Shown piece after piece: positions 1 through 5,527 of a stretch of DNA of 34,838 nucleotides. A program made the translations under genes and the position numbers. Source of the stretch: an uncultured Candidatus Saccharibacteria bacterium (lineage in GTDB: Bacteria; Patescibacteriota; Saccharimonadia; Saccharimonadales; Saccharimonadaceae); assembly GCA_937974295.1 (NCBI GenBank), contig CALBWN010000055.1, forward strand, positions 1-34,838. The letters run 5' to 3'. The notes beneath the pieces are model-generated. The model was given only the letters and a program-made list of their open reading frames with translations, ran no database searches and was not told where the DNA came from. Numbering within the stretch: position 1 is the first letter of the stretch; the number at the start of each line of letters is the position of its first letter.

Positions 1-1
1 T

Positions 2-304
2 ACACATTTTTTCGCAACAACAGATAAACTCCGTGAGATCAGAGCATCAGAAATAGGCTATCACAGCAGTGCTCATAACAGTTCTATCATAAAAGATATT
101 CTTAATGTAGCTTATATATGGGGTGGTATTATTGCAGTTATAGCCATCATTATTGCAGGGTTTATGTACGCTACCTCCCAAGATGATCCTAACCAAGTTC
201 GAAGAGCAAAAAATGCCCTATTAGCTGCCTGTGTCGGCCTGGCTGTTATTCTTCTTGCTTTTGTCATCACTAACACTGTTATAAACGGAGTTCTTGGTAC
301 ATGA
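2..304 (+). CDS. VirB2/TrbC-like pilin, 5' end cut by window
   Basis: The open frame runs from the window edge to a TGA at 302-304, giving about 100 residues of a C-terminal part. It has two hydrophobic segments (around VAYIWGGIIAVIAIIIAGFMY and LLAACVGLAVILLAFVI) separated by a polar hinge with QDDPNQVRRAKN. This two-helix hairpin with a basic xxAKN hinge is the layout of TrbC/VirB2-type pilin subunits and is shared with the next three genes. The stop overlaps the next ATG (ATGA at 301-304), implying translational coupling in one operon. The signal peptide, if any, lies outside the window. Family membership is inferred from topology and from similarity to the neighbours; the assembled structure is unknown. 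Confidence 0.75.
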   Translation, partial: THFFATTDKLREIRASEIGYHSSAHNSSIIKDILNVAYIWGGIIAVIAIIIAGFMYATSQDDPNQVRRAKNALLAACVGLAVILLAFVITNTVINGVLGT

Positions 305-744
305 TTCAACTTCGAAAAAGAACTGTATTTATTTACCTCGGTACTGTGTTATGTGTATGTTTTAGCTCTATAGCGTCAAGCACAGTTCTACTATCAGCAC
401 CATCGTACGCACACGTTAATGTTACTCAGTCGCTTCATGGTAATGAGGCGTGTAAAAATGCTACTGATAATGATGGAGAAGATGGCTGCAAGGTTGCAAC
501 TTCAAGCGGTGCTGGTGTTACCCCCGAGTCAATCGCCAAAAATGGCATCAATACCGCACTAATCATTCTTGGGTCTATATCCGCTTTGATGATTGTCTAT
601 GCTGGTTTTCGTTTTAGTTTAGCAGGAGGCGACCCGCAGGTAGTGAAATCTGCTCGTAATACAATTCTCTATGCAGTTGCAGGGCTAGTGATCGCTATCA
701 TGTCATATAGTGTTGTTAACTGGATAACCGATAATCTTTTATAA
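301..744 (+). CDS. VirB2/TrbC-like pilin
   Basis: This is a 147-residue protein with an N-terminal signal sequence (hydrophobic run near residues 9-33, likely cut after SYA), a variable polar segment with two Cys residues (CKNATDNDGEDGC), then two membrane helices. The hinge GGDPQVVKSARNTILYAV matches the pilin hinge in the neighbours. The protein is probably secreted to the membrane and assembled into a pilus or secretion channel. It overlaps the upstream pilin by ATGA. The next pilin follows 19 bp later. The two Cys residues in the variable exported part could form a disulfide; the other pilins here differ in this segment. Assignment is by layout and internal similarity only. Confidence 0.75.
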   Translation: MIQLRKRTVFIYLGTVLCVCFSSIASSTVLLSAPSYAHVNVTQSLHGNEACKNATDNDGEDGCKVATSSGAGVTPESIAKNGINTALIILGSISALMIVYAGFRFSLAGGDPQVVKSARNTILYAVAGLVIAIMSYSVVNWITDNLL

Positions 745-763
745 ATTTAACTAAGGAGATCAT

Positions 764-1207
764 ATGAATATCGTAGCAAAAACAATTTTCGGTGCTGGAG
801 TTTGTTCAGCTCTATTTGTTGGTTTTATCGCCCCTTCTGTGAGTGCCCTCACACCACTGCATACTTTTGCAGATACCACTGCACAAAGCAAGATTAAAGA
901 TGGCATTAACAAGGCAGGTGGCAACGAGAATAGGATTGATGTTGGCACAGCTATTAAGAGTATTATTAACATGATGCTCTTTGTGCTTGGCGCCATTTCA
1001 GTTATTATGATTGTCATCGGTGGTATTCGCTACACTACATCCAATGGCGATTCTAATGGCATCCAGGGTGCCAAAAATACCATTCTCTACGCTATTGTCG
1101 GCCTTGTTGTGGCTATTCTTGCTTATGCCATGGTCAATTTCGTCGTTGATAACCTCGTGAGTGGCGGCAGCCAATCCACCCCTACCGCCAATTATACGTA
1201 CGTCTAG
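764..1207 (+). CDS. VirB2/TrbC-like pilin
   Basis: This 147-residue protein has a signal peptide (cleavage probably after VSA), a short polar region and two transmembrane helices. The core contains GGIRYTTSNGD, then GAKNTILYAIVGLVVAI and AYAMVNFVV. That core is nearly identical to the pilin at 1366. A strong Shine-Dalgarno, AAGGAGATCAT, sits directly before the ATG, so it is translated independently although it is probably cotranscribed with the two pilins upstream. The C-terminus is a short Ser/Thr/Gly-rich tail. It is likely a pilin-type subunit of a type IV secretion-like apparatus. Confidence 0.8.
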   Translation: MNIVAKTIFGAGVCSALFVGFIAPSVSALTPLHTFADTTAQSKIKDGINKAGGNENRIDVGTAIKSIINMMLFVLGAISVIMIVIGGIRYTTSNGDSNGIQGAKNTILYAIVGLVVAILAYAMVNFVVDNLVSGGSQSTPTANYTYV

Positions 1208-1290
1208 TATGGCTCTCATGCCCACTCCGCTTGCATTCTGCAATAAAATAGGCTCTTTTTCGGGAATTTTCTCCGTTAACTCTTAACATT

Positions 1291-1319
1291 TTGGCAAATT
1301 TTTGGTATATATAGATAGT
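1291..1319 (+). promoter_or_regulatory. Promoter of the fourth pilin
   Basis: TTGGCA at 1291-1296 and GATAGT at 1314-1319 are 17 bp apart. Short GTAC-containing direct repeats (GTACAGGTAGTACAGTAGAGTAC region, 1318-1340) follow in the presumed leader. The 1366 gene is thus probably expressed apart from the three pilins upstream. Confidence 0.5.
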
Positions 1320-1365
1320 ACAGGTAGTACAGTAGAGTACTAACGCCAATAGAAAGGATACGACA

Positions 1366-1806
1366 ATGAAAATCAATATCAAAAAAGCTATGCTTACACT
1401 CCTCGCTGTGCCAATGCTGGCTGCAGGTGTTGCTGGGCTGGTAGCACCACACGTGGGGGCAGCAGCTGCATCCGACAACGGTCTTGGTCTCAAGAAAGGG
1501 GTTACCTCTGCTAAAGGGAGTGACCAAGTAAGTTGTCTCTTTGGTAGCGAAAAAGAAGGTTGTACTGAAGGTACTGGTATTTTCCAAACAATCGTCAACG
1601 TGATTCTCTTTATCGTTGGTGCGGTCGCTGTTATCATGATTGTGATTGGTGGTGTGCGCTATACTGTATCGAACGGTGACTCAAATGCCGTCACTGGCGC
1701 CAAGAACACCATCATGTACGCTATTGTCGGCCTTGTTGTGGCGATCATCGCTTACGCACTGGTCAACTTCGTCGTCGTCAACATCGGTGCCAACCAAGGG
1801 CAATAA
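1366..1806 (+). CDS. VirB2/TrbC-like pilin
   Basis: This 146-residue protein has a signal peptide (cut probably near VGAAAA) and the same two-helix core as the preceding gene: GGVRYTVSNGD, GAKNTIMYAIVGLVVAI and AYALVNFVV. The variable exported segment contains SCLFGSEKEGC, a possible disulfide pair. The start ATG follows AGAAAGGATACGACA, a good Shine-Dalgarno. It has its own promoter upstream and a terminator 31 bp after its stop, so it is likely monocistronic, perhaps the major subunit. Codon use is more GC-rich than in the first two pilins. It is a pilin-type subunit by topology; the pilus it would form is not known. Confidence 0.8.
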   Translation: MKINIKKAMLTLLAVPMLAAGVAGLVAPHVGAAAASDNGLGLKKGVTSAKGSDQVSCLFGSEKEGCTEGTGIFQTIVNVILFIVGAVAVIMIVIGGVRYTVSNGDSNAVTGAKNTIMYAIVGLVVAIIAYALVNFVVVNIGANQGQ

Positions 1807-1807
1807 C

Positions 1808-2392
1808 ACAACCACCTTTCTTCATTGACTCTCTTATACCACCCTCTCGCAGAGTGGTACTTTTTGCTGAGGATATATTCGACGACACTTACGCAAGAAA
1901 GTCTGTCTATTGCTGATGGCGTCTGACACTGACTGTTTTTGCATAGCACTAGCCATGCTATTCCATTTCACCCTGGCTGGAGAATCATCATCACACTGCG
2001 CTCATTATACTTTACACTCAGAAACCTCATAATAAGCCATCGCACTATTCAGGAGGTGCTTTGGGAAGTTTCTAGTGTTCTTTAGCTTCTTCAACTATAT
2101 ACTCTAGGAGCCGTTTTACAAAATCATTACACCCCACTACTTTCGCCACCTCTTGTATGAGCTACAACCCCCTGATTAAGATCGGTAATCTCAACAGCTC
2201 TCAACCCTTCTCCTCACTACCATTTCTCCTACAGTTATTGCAAAAGCTTTCTCTAGAACACCAGCCTCTCAATGCTAATACTAAATGATAGCCTTCTGCT
2301 ACCAATATTCACGCTCTGCTAAATGAGATAGAGAACATATAACTAGATACCATAAGAGGCCTCAAGGCTCGCATTACCCACTTCCCGTAGCA
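1808..2392 (-). pseudogene. Possible decayed gene(s) in a 640-bp gap
   Basis: No intact gene lies between the pilins and hsp20. The minus strand, however, carries protein-like stretches broken by stops and frame changes. Reading from about 2390 downward these include VLREVGNASLEASYGI, then EAGVLEKAFAITVGEMVVRR, AVEITDLNQGVVAHTRGGE, and EVAKVVGCNDFVKRLLEY ending at a TAG near 2070. A further stretch near 1850-2040 starts MAYYEVSECKV, has two in-frame stops, then continues with DDSPARVKWNSMASAMQKQ. The pieces fall in different frames. This looks like one or two genes under decay. No family is recognised, and chance open stretches remain possible. Confidence 0.3.
1837..1865 (+). terminator. Intrinsic terminator after the pilins
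   Basis: TACCAC and TCT pair with AGA and GTGGTA, with a two-base bulge and a CGC loop. A C and then five T residues (1861-1865) follow. Confidence 0.6.
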
Positions 2393-2417
2393 CAAAACAA
2401 CCCCGCACCAGCGGGGT
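2390..2417 (-). terminator. Intrinsic terminator of hsp20
   Basis: A perfect 7-bp stem ACCCCGC/GCGGGGT (2400-2406 with 2411-2417) has a 4-nt loop. Read on the minus strand it is followed by TTGTTTTG. It sits 28 bp past the hsp20 stop. Confidence 0.75.
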
Positions 2418-2445
2418 CATCATCTCAAAGCTCGTTTTCCCTTCC

Positions 2446-2970
2446 CTACAGGATCGGGATCTTCTTGGCCTGCTCTTGCTTAACCTTCTCAAAGGTGATG
2501 GTCAGCACACCGTCCTTCAGCACGGCGGTCGTCTCGTCCTCACGCACCGTTACAGGCAGCTCCAGCGTACGGCTAAACTCACCCCAGTAGCACTCTTGGT
2601 TGTGCCATTTGGTAGCTACGGTGTCGTCACCACTGCTTAGGGTGCCGACGATTGTCAACAGCCCATCATTGATCTTCACATCCAATTCCTCGCGGTTCAC
2701 CCCAGCGGTGCGGGCCTTCACCACCAGCTGCGTCTCGGTCTCATACACATCGACTGCCAATTGGCCAGTGTAGTCTTCCTCACTCTGAGCAGGCTCTTCG
2801 CCCCATGGCGAAGTTTGGCTCTGCTGGCTCTGGGCAGGCATTGGGTTTGCTTGGGCGTGATTCATCGGTTGGTGAGTTGGCGCAGCTGGTGCGAGCGAGT
2901 CATCGCCCTCCAAAAACGCTGCCGCAAGCTCATCACCGATCAAAAGATCATCATCTTGACTCCGGGCCAT
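2446..2970 (-). CDS. Hsp20/alpha-crystallin small heat shock protein
   Basis: This is a 174-residue ATP-independent chaperone that would hold unfolded proteins as oligomers in the cytoplasm. The alpha-crystallin domain fills roughly residues 80-174: YETETQLVVKARTAGVNREEL, a central strand with GLLTIVGT, then the family's closing AVLKDGVLTITFEK. The C-terminus ends in IPIL, which carries the I-x-I/L tail motif used for oligomer contacts. The N-terminal 70 residues are acidic and then Gln/Pro/Ser-rich, probably disordered. The start at 2970 is chosen over the longer frame because GGAGG sits 5 nt before this ATG and the family N-terminus fits. No CIRCE element is visible. The promoter is divergent and overlaps that of comF. 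Confidence 0.9.
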   Translation of the reverse strand: MARSQDDDLLIGDELAAAFLEGDDSLAPAAPTHQPMNHAQANPMPAQSQQSQTSPWGEEPAQSEEDYTGQLAVDVYETETQLVVKARTAGVNREELDVKINDGLLTIVGTLSSGDDTVATKWHNQECYWGEFSRTLELPVTVREDETTAVLKDGVLTITFEKVKQEQAKKIPIL

Positions 2971-3031
2971 AATTTCCTCCACATACTTTCTTTTGCTAAT
3001 GCACAAATTACCATTTCGACAACAGTCTGGA

Positions 3032-3063
3032 TTTATTATAGCTAATCGATGGCGTATAATCAA
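3032..3063. promoter_or_regulatory. Overlapping divergent promoters for hsp20 and comF
   Basis: On the minus strand (hsp20), TTGATT lies at 3063-3058 and TATAAT at 3040-3035, 17 bp apart. On the plus strand (comF), TTTATT lies at 3032-3037 and TATAAT at 3055-3060, also 17 bp apart. Each gene's -10 box overlaps the other's -35 box, so polymerase cannot occupy both promoters at once. Confidence 0.6.
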
Positions 3064-3076
3064 CCGGAGAGGCCTC

Positions 3077-3757
3077 ATGAGTGTAAAAATCACAATACCA
3101 ACCTATCTTGCTAACCTCCTCGCTCCACATACCTGTTGTGGCTGCAACATCACCGGGACACTGCTCTGTGATAATTGTAAAAACGACATCATTCGCGATC
3201 CACTCTACCGCTGCCTCGAATGTGGCCAACCTACCCTGTCTGGCCAGTGTCAAACCTGCACCCTACCCTATGCCGCCGCGTGGTGCGCCCTGCAGCGTGA
3301 GGGTGCACTGGAGCAGCTGATCAACCGCTACAAGTTTGAGCGCGCTCAGGTGGCTCAGCACACTCTCGCAGACTTGCTCGATGCCGTTACGCCGCCGCTA
3401 CCGGCGGATACTATCATTGTGCCCATCCCGACCATTCCAGCCCATCAGCGCCAGCGCGGGTATGACCACTGCCGGTTACTAGCCCAAGCCTTTGCCCGGC
3501 TGCGTGGCCTGCCCTGCCAGCCAGTCCTGACGCGCGCTCAATACAGTGTGCAGCTAGGGAGCAGCCGTGCCCAGCGCCAGCAGCAAGCCCGCCAGGCATT
3601 CACTTGCCCCCGTACACTCTCATCAGAGGTCACCTACTGCCTTATCGATGATATTTCTACAACGGGTGCGACGATTCGCTATGCCGCACGCTGCCTCCGC
3701 ACCGCTGGTGCACAGCAGGTTATTGCAGTGGTAATGGCTCATCAGCCGTTTGCGTAA
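3077..3757 (+). CDS. comF: ComF family phosphoribosyltransferase-like protein
   Basis: The protein has 226 residues. The N-terminus carries two Cys pairs typical of the ComF zinc-binding double finger: C20/C23 with C31/C34, and C46/C49 with C58/C61. The C-terminal half is a PRTase fold with VPIPTIPAHQRQRGYDHC (about 115-132) and the PRPP-loop motif LIDDISTTGAT (about 189-199). ComF proteins of Gram-positives take part in moving single-stranded DNA across the membrane during natural transformation; in this organism that role is inference. The start at 3077 is chosen because GGAGAGG precedes it by 4 nt; the longer frame upstream overlaps promoter elements. The length is normal for the family. 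Confidence 0.9.
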   Translation: MSVKITIPTYLANLLAPHTCCGCNITGTLLCDNCKNDIIRDPLYRCLECGQPTLSGQCQTCTLPYAAAWCALQREGALEQLINRYKFERAQVAQHTLADLLDAVTPPLPADTIIVPIPTIPAHQRQRGYDHCRLLAQAFARLRGLPCQPVLTRAQYSVQLGSSRAQRQQQARQAFTCPRTLSSEVTYCLIDDISTTGATIRYAARCLRTAGAQQVIAVVMAHQPFA

Positions 3758-3902
3758 GCCGTTGTGGTATTGGCCCATCTATAATCAACATTGGAGAAAA
3801 AGAGCAATGTTTCGGCTCTGCAAAACAAGGGGGATAAGGATAATATCGAGGGCTTACGCAAAAGTTGGTCATCCTCATCTTTTGCCTTGCCTCATCTCAT
3901 GC

Positions 3903-3908
3903 TATAAT
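3903..3908 (+). promoter_or_regulatory. Extended -10 of tRNA-Ser(UGA)
   Basis: TGC directly precedes TATAAT (3900-3908), 10 nt before the mature tRNA. A weak -35 (TTTTGC, 3880-3885) lies 17 bp upstream. Confidence 0.5.
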
Positions 3909-3918
3909 AAGCGAGACT

Positions 3919-4007
3919 GGAGAGATGACCGAGTGGTTGAAGGTACCGGTCTTGAAAACCGGCGTAGGCACCCCCTACCGTGGGTTCGAATCCCACTCTC
4001 TCCGCCA
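3919..4007 (+). tRNA. tRNA-Ser (anticodon UGA)
   Basis: The acceptor stem GGAGAGA pairs with TCTCTCC, the discriminator is G, and CCA is encoded. The anticodon loop CTTGAAA (3951-3957) between CCGGT and ACCGG gives UGA, which reads UCA and UCG. The long variable arm and a TTCGAAT T-loop are as expected for a class II serine tRNA. Confidence 0.95.
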
Positions 4008-4025
4008 TGTTGGGCTTACTCGAAC

Positions 4026-4060
4026 CCTCGGTAGCAGGTGTGCTGCCGAGGTATTTGCTT
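4026..4060 (+). terminator. Hairpin after tRNA-Ser(UGA)
   Basis: An 11-bp stem CCTCGGTAGCA/TGCTGCCGAGG with one G-T pair (4026-4036 with 4041-4051) begins 18 bp past the tRNA. Only a short T-rich stretch follows, so it is a weak or processing hairpin. Confidence 0.5.
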
Positions 4061-4065
4061 CATTA

Positions 4066-4320
4066 CCGGGGAGGTTAGATAAAGAACAATCTTTATTTGA
4101 GAAGTTATCTACCAAGCTGTATTACCATCGAAAAGTGCTTGCCTATTTAGCAAAGCGCGAATCTAAGGCCATAGCTGCAGGTGATAAGGAAGAATATCAA
4201 GCAATTCTTGATCTGCAGTTTACAGTTATTCCTATAATTGATGATCTAGAAAAACAACTGAATGCTATTGAACAACGGAGATCTTCTAGATTCATAATAG
4301 ATTCTTCTGTTGTCGGCTAG
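4066..4320 (+). pseudogene. Start-less coding-like remnant behind tRNA-Ser
   Basis: An open frame ends at TAG 4318-4320 and encodes an amphipathic, helix-forming sequence (for example LAKRESKAIAAGDKEEYQAI and IIDDLEKQLNAIEQRR). No ATG exists in this frame after the tRNA; upstream the frame runs through the tRNA itself. The only in-frame common start is a GTG at 4135 without a Shine-Dalgarno, which would give 61 residues. It is either a short unannotated protein starting there or the 3' end of a gene truncated at the tRNA. No family is recognised. Confidence 0.35.
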
Positions 4321-4375
4321 GTTATATCGGTGTATTCCCCACCTCAAACAGTCGTCTTTCGCCAATGTTCTATGC

Positions 4376-4381
4376 TATACT
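4376..4381 (+). promoter_or_regulatory. Extended -10 of a leaderless gene
   Basis: TGC precedes TATACT (4373-4381), and exactly 6 nt (AAACAT) separate the box from the ATG at 4388. No Shine-Dalgarno fits in this space. Confidence 0.55.
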
Positions 4382-4387
4382 AAACAT

Positions 4388-5023
4388 ATGCAGCCATCGC
4401 AATTCGATCAGTCATCATCCTCAGATGCAGCCGACCCGTCGCGCACTGCTCGTGCCGATACACAGGCCACTGATGAGCCTAATCCACCGCTCGAGATTCG
4501 CCGTGGGCCGAGTGAGGCCAATAGCAATTCGTCGCAGGTTTCGCCCTTTCCCGACCCCACCGAGCCGCTCCTCATCTGGCAAGAACGTGAGGTAAATGAC
4601 ACCACTCGCCCCCGTGGCTGGTATGTGATCTTTGGTGTGGTTGTGGTAGTGCTCTTCGCGATTTCGATCTTTTTGTTTAAATCCTACACCTTTGCGCTGC
4701 TTATCCCCATCATGGCGGTGGCGTTGATTGTCTCGCTGCAGCGGCCAGCCGCCTTGCTGAATTATAGCGCCAGCCACGCTGAGGTAGTGGTGGGTCAGCG
4801 CGCCTACTCGTACGACACCTTTCGCTCCTTTAGCGTCACTGCCAAGCCCACGCAGAATTGGATTACCCTCATCCCACGCAAGCGCTTTGCCATGCCCATC
4901 GTCATGTACTTCCCCGAGGACGTGGGCGAGCAACTGGTTGATCTCATCGCCTCTCACCTCCCAATGAGCGAGCGCAAGCCCGATTTGCTTGAGCGATTGA
5001 TTATTTACCTGCGGCTGCAGTAG
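4388..5023 (+). CDS. Two-TM membrane protein with C-terminal PH-like domain (unknown)
   Basis: The protein has 211 residues. The first 75 or so are polar and probably disordered (rich in S, D, P, T). Two transmembrane helices follow: GWYVIFGVVVVVLFAISIFL and FALLIPIMAVALIVSL. The remaining cytoplasmic part begins LNYSASHAEVVVGQRAYSYD and includes FRSFSV and WITLIPRKRF, which resembles the beta-rich PH-like domains of small bacterial membrane proteins. That fold guess rests on pattern only. The start at 4388 is chosen because of the -10 box 6 nt upstream; the longer frame would begin inside the preceding remnant. It stands alone, followed by tRNA-Arg. Confidence 0.75.
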   Translation: MQPSQFDQSSSSDAADPSRTARADTQATDEPNPPLEIRRGPSEANSNSSQVSPFPDPTEPLLIWQEREVNDTTRPRGWYVIFGVVVVVLFAISIFLFKSYTFALLIPIMAVALIVSLQRPAALLNYSASHAEVVVGQRAYSYDTFRSFSVTAKPTQNWITLIPRKRFAMPIVMYFPEDVGEQLVDLIASHLPMSERKPDLLERLIIYLRLQ

Positions 5024-5042
5024 TGGTTTTGGCCGCGGCGTC

Positions 5043-5071
5043 TTGCCCTCAGCGCACCTCTGTGCTACAAT
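5043..5071 (+). promoter_or_regulatory. Promoter of tRNA-Arg(GCG)
   Basis: TTGCCC (5043-5048) and TACAAT (5066-5071) are 17 bp apart, with TGC before the -10 (TGCTACAAT). The leader to the tRNA is about 60 nt and contains a CTGGG/CCCAG hairpin. Confidence 0.55.
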
Positions 5072-5139
5072 AATAAGCGATCTGGTATCATCCAGTGCAC
5101 CTTATAGTTTGGTCTGGGCAACATTTGTTTCCCAGGTAT

Positions 5140-5216
5140 GCACTCGTAGCTCAGCTGGATAGAGCGTTGGCTTGCGGAGCCAAAGGTCGTGCGTTCGAAT
5201 CGCGCCGAGTGTACCA
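5140..5216 (+). tRNA. tRNA-Arg (anticodon GCG)
   Basis: Acceptor GCACTCG pairs with CGAGTGT (first pair G-U); A73 and an encoded CCA follow. The D-loop AGCTGGATA has the A20 typical of arginine tRNAs. The anticodon loop TTGCGGA (5172-5178) between TTGGC and GCCAA puts GCG at 34-36, reading CGC. Most bacteria have ACG here, deaminated to ICG. Confidence 0.9.
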
Positions 5217-5227
5217 TACAGAATACT

Positions 5228-5259
5228 AACTCAGCATGTTGTTGCATGCTGAGTTTTTT
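5228..5259 (+). terminator. Intrinsic terminator of tRNA-Arg
   Basis: A perfect 11-bp stem AACTCAGCATG/CATGCTGAGTT has a 6-nt loop and runs into six consecutive T residues (5254-5259). Confidence 0.85.
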
Positions 5260-5468
5260 GTTGCACAAGGTAGACACATGCCCTTCAAATACCGAGAAAA
5301 GCCAAGCAGTGTCTGTTATCCCTACCCTTGTATTTCACAGTCTCAGTCACTCATACAGCCCTCCCCAAGTGATCTTGTAGGAACCATATTACTTCACAAG
5401 CGTATAGCTACCATGCGTGCTATCGCATCATACAAAACACTTCTGTACCATTCTTCCCCACCAAAAAA
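5260..5468. other. Gap between two terminators
   Basis: Apart from the tRNA-Arg terminator and the terminator facing the beta-helix gene, I see no gene, promoter or repeat here. The open frame crossing it has no start signal and reads through the terminator. Confidence 0.5.
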
Positions 5469-5491
5469 CCGAGCATTTCTGCTCGGCTTTT
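5463..5491 (-). terminator. Terminator of the beta-helix gene
   Basis: A perfect stem CCGAGCA/TGCTCGG (5469-5475 with 5480-5486) is flanked by AAAAAA on the left and CTTTTT on the right. It can therefore stop transcription from either side. It lies about 40 bp past the stop at 5528. Confidence 0.75.
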
Positions 5492-5527
5492 TGTATACGC
5501 TACCAGACTTGGCTGATGGGGAGGAAC

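Noticed and set aside
302..304. UGA recoding as glycine, as in some CPR phyla
   Set aside because: TGA closes several genes at the expected length (pilin at 304, HIT at 10542, ABC ATPase at 25922), so it is a normal stop.
2971..3076. CIRCE or other heat-shock operator before hsp20
   Set aside because: No TTAGCACTC-N9-GAGTGCTAA repeat is present; the region is explained by overlapping promoters.
3865..4065. N-terminal part of an open frame that runs through tRNA-Ser(UGA)
   Set aside because: The sequence is an ordinary tRNA with all stems intact, and a hairpin follows it. Translation through it is implausible; only the part after the tRNA was kept, as a remnant.
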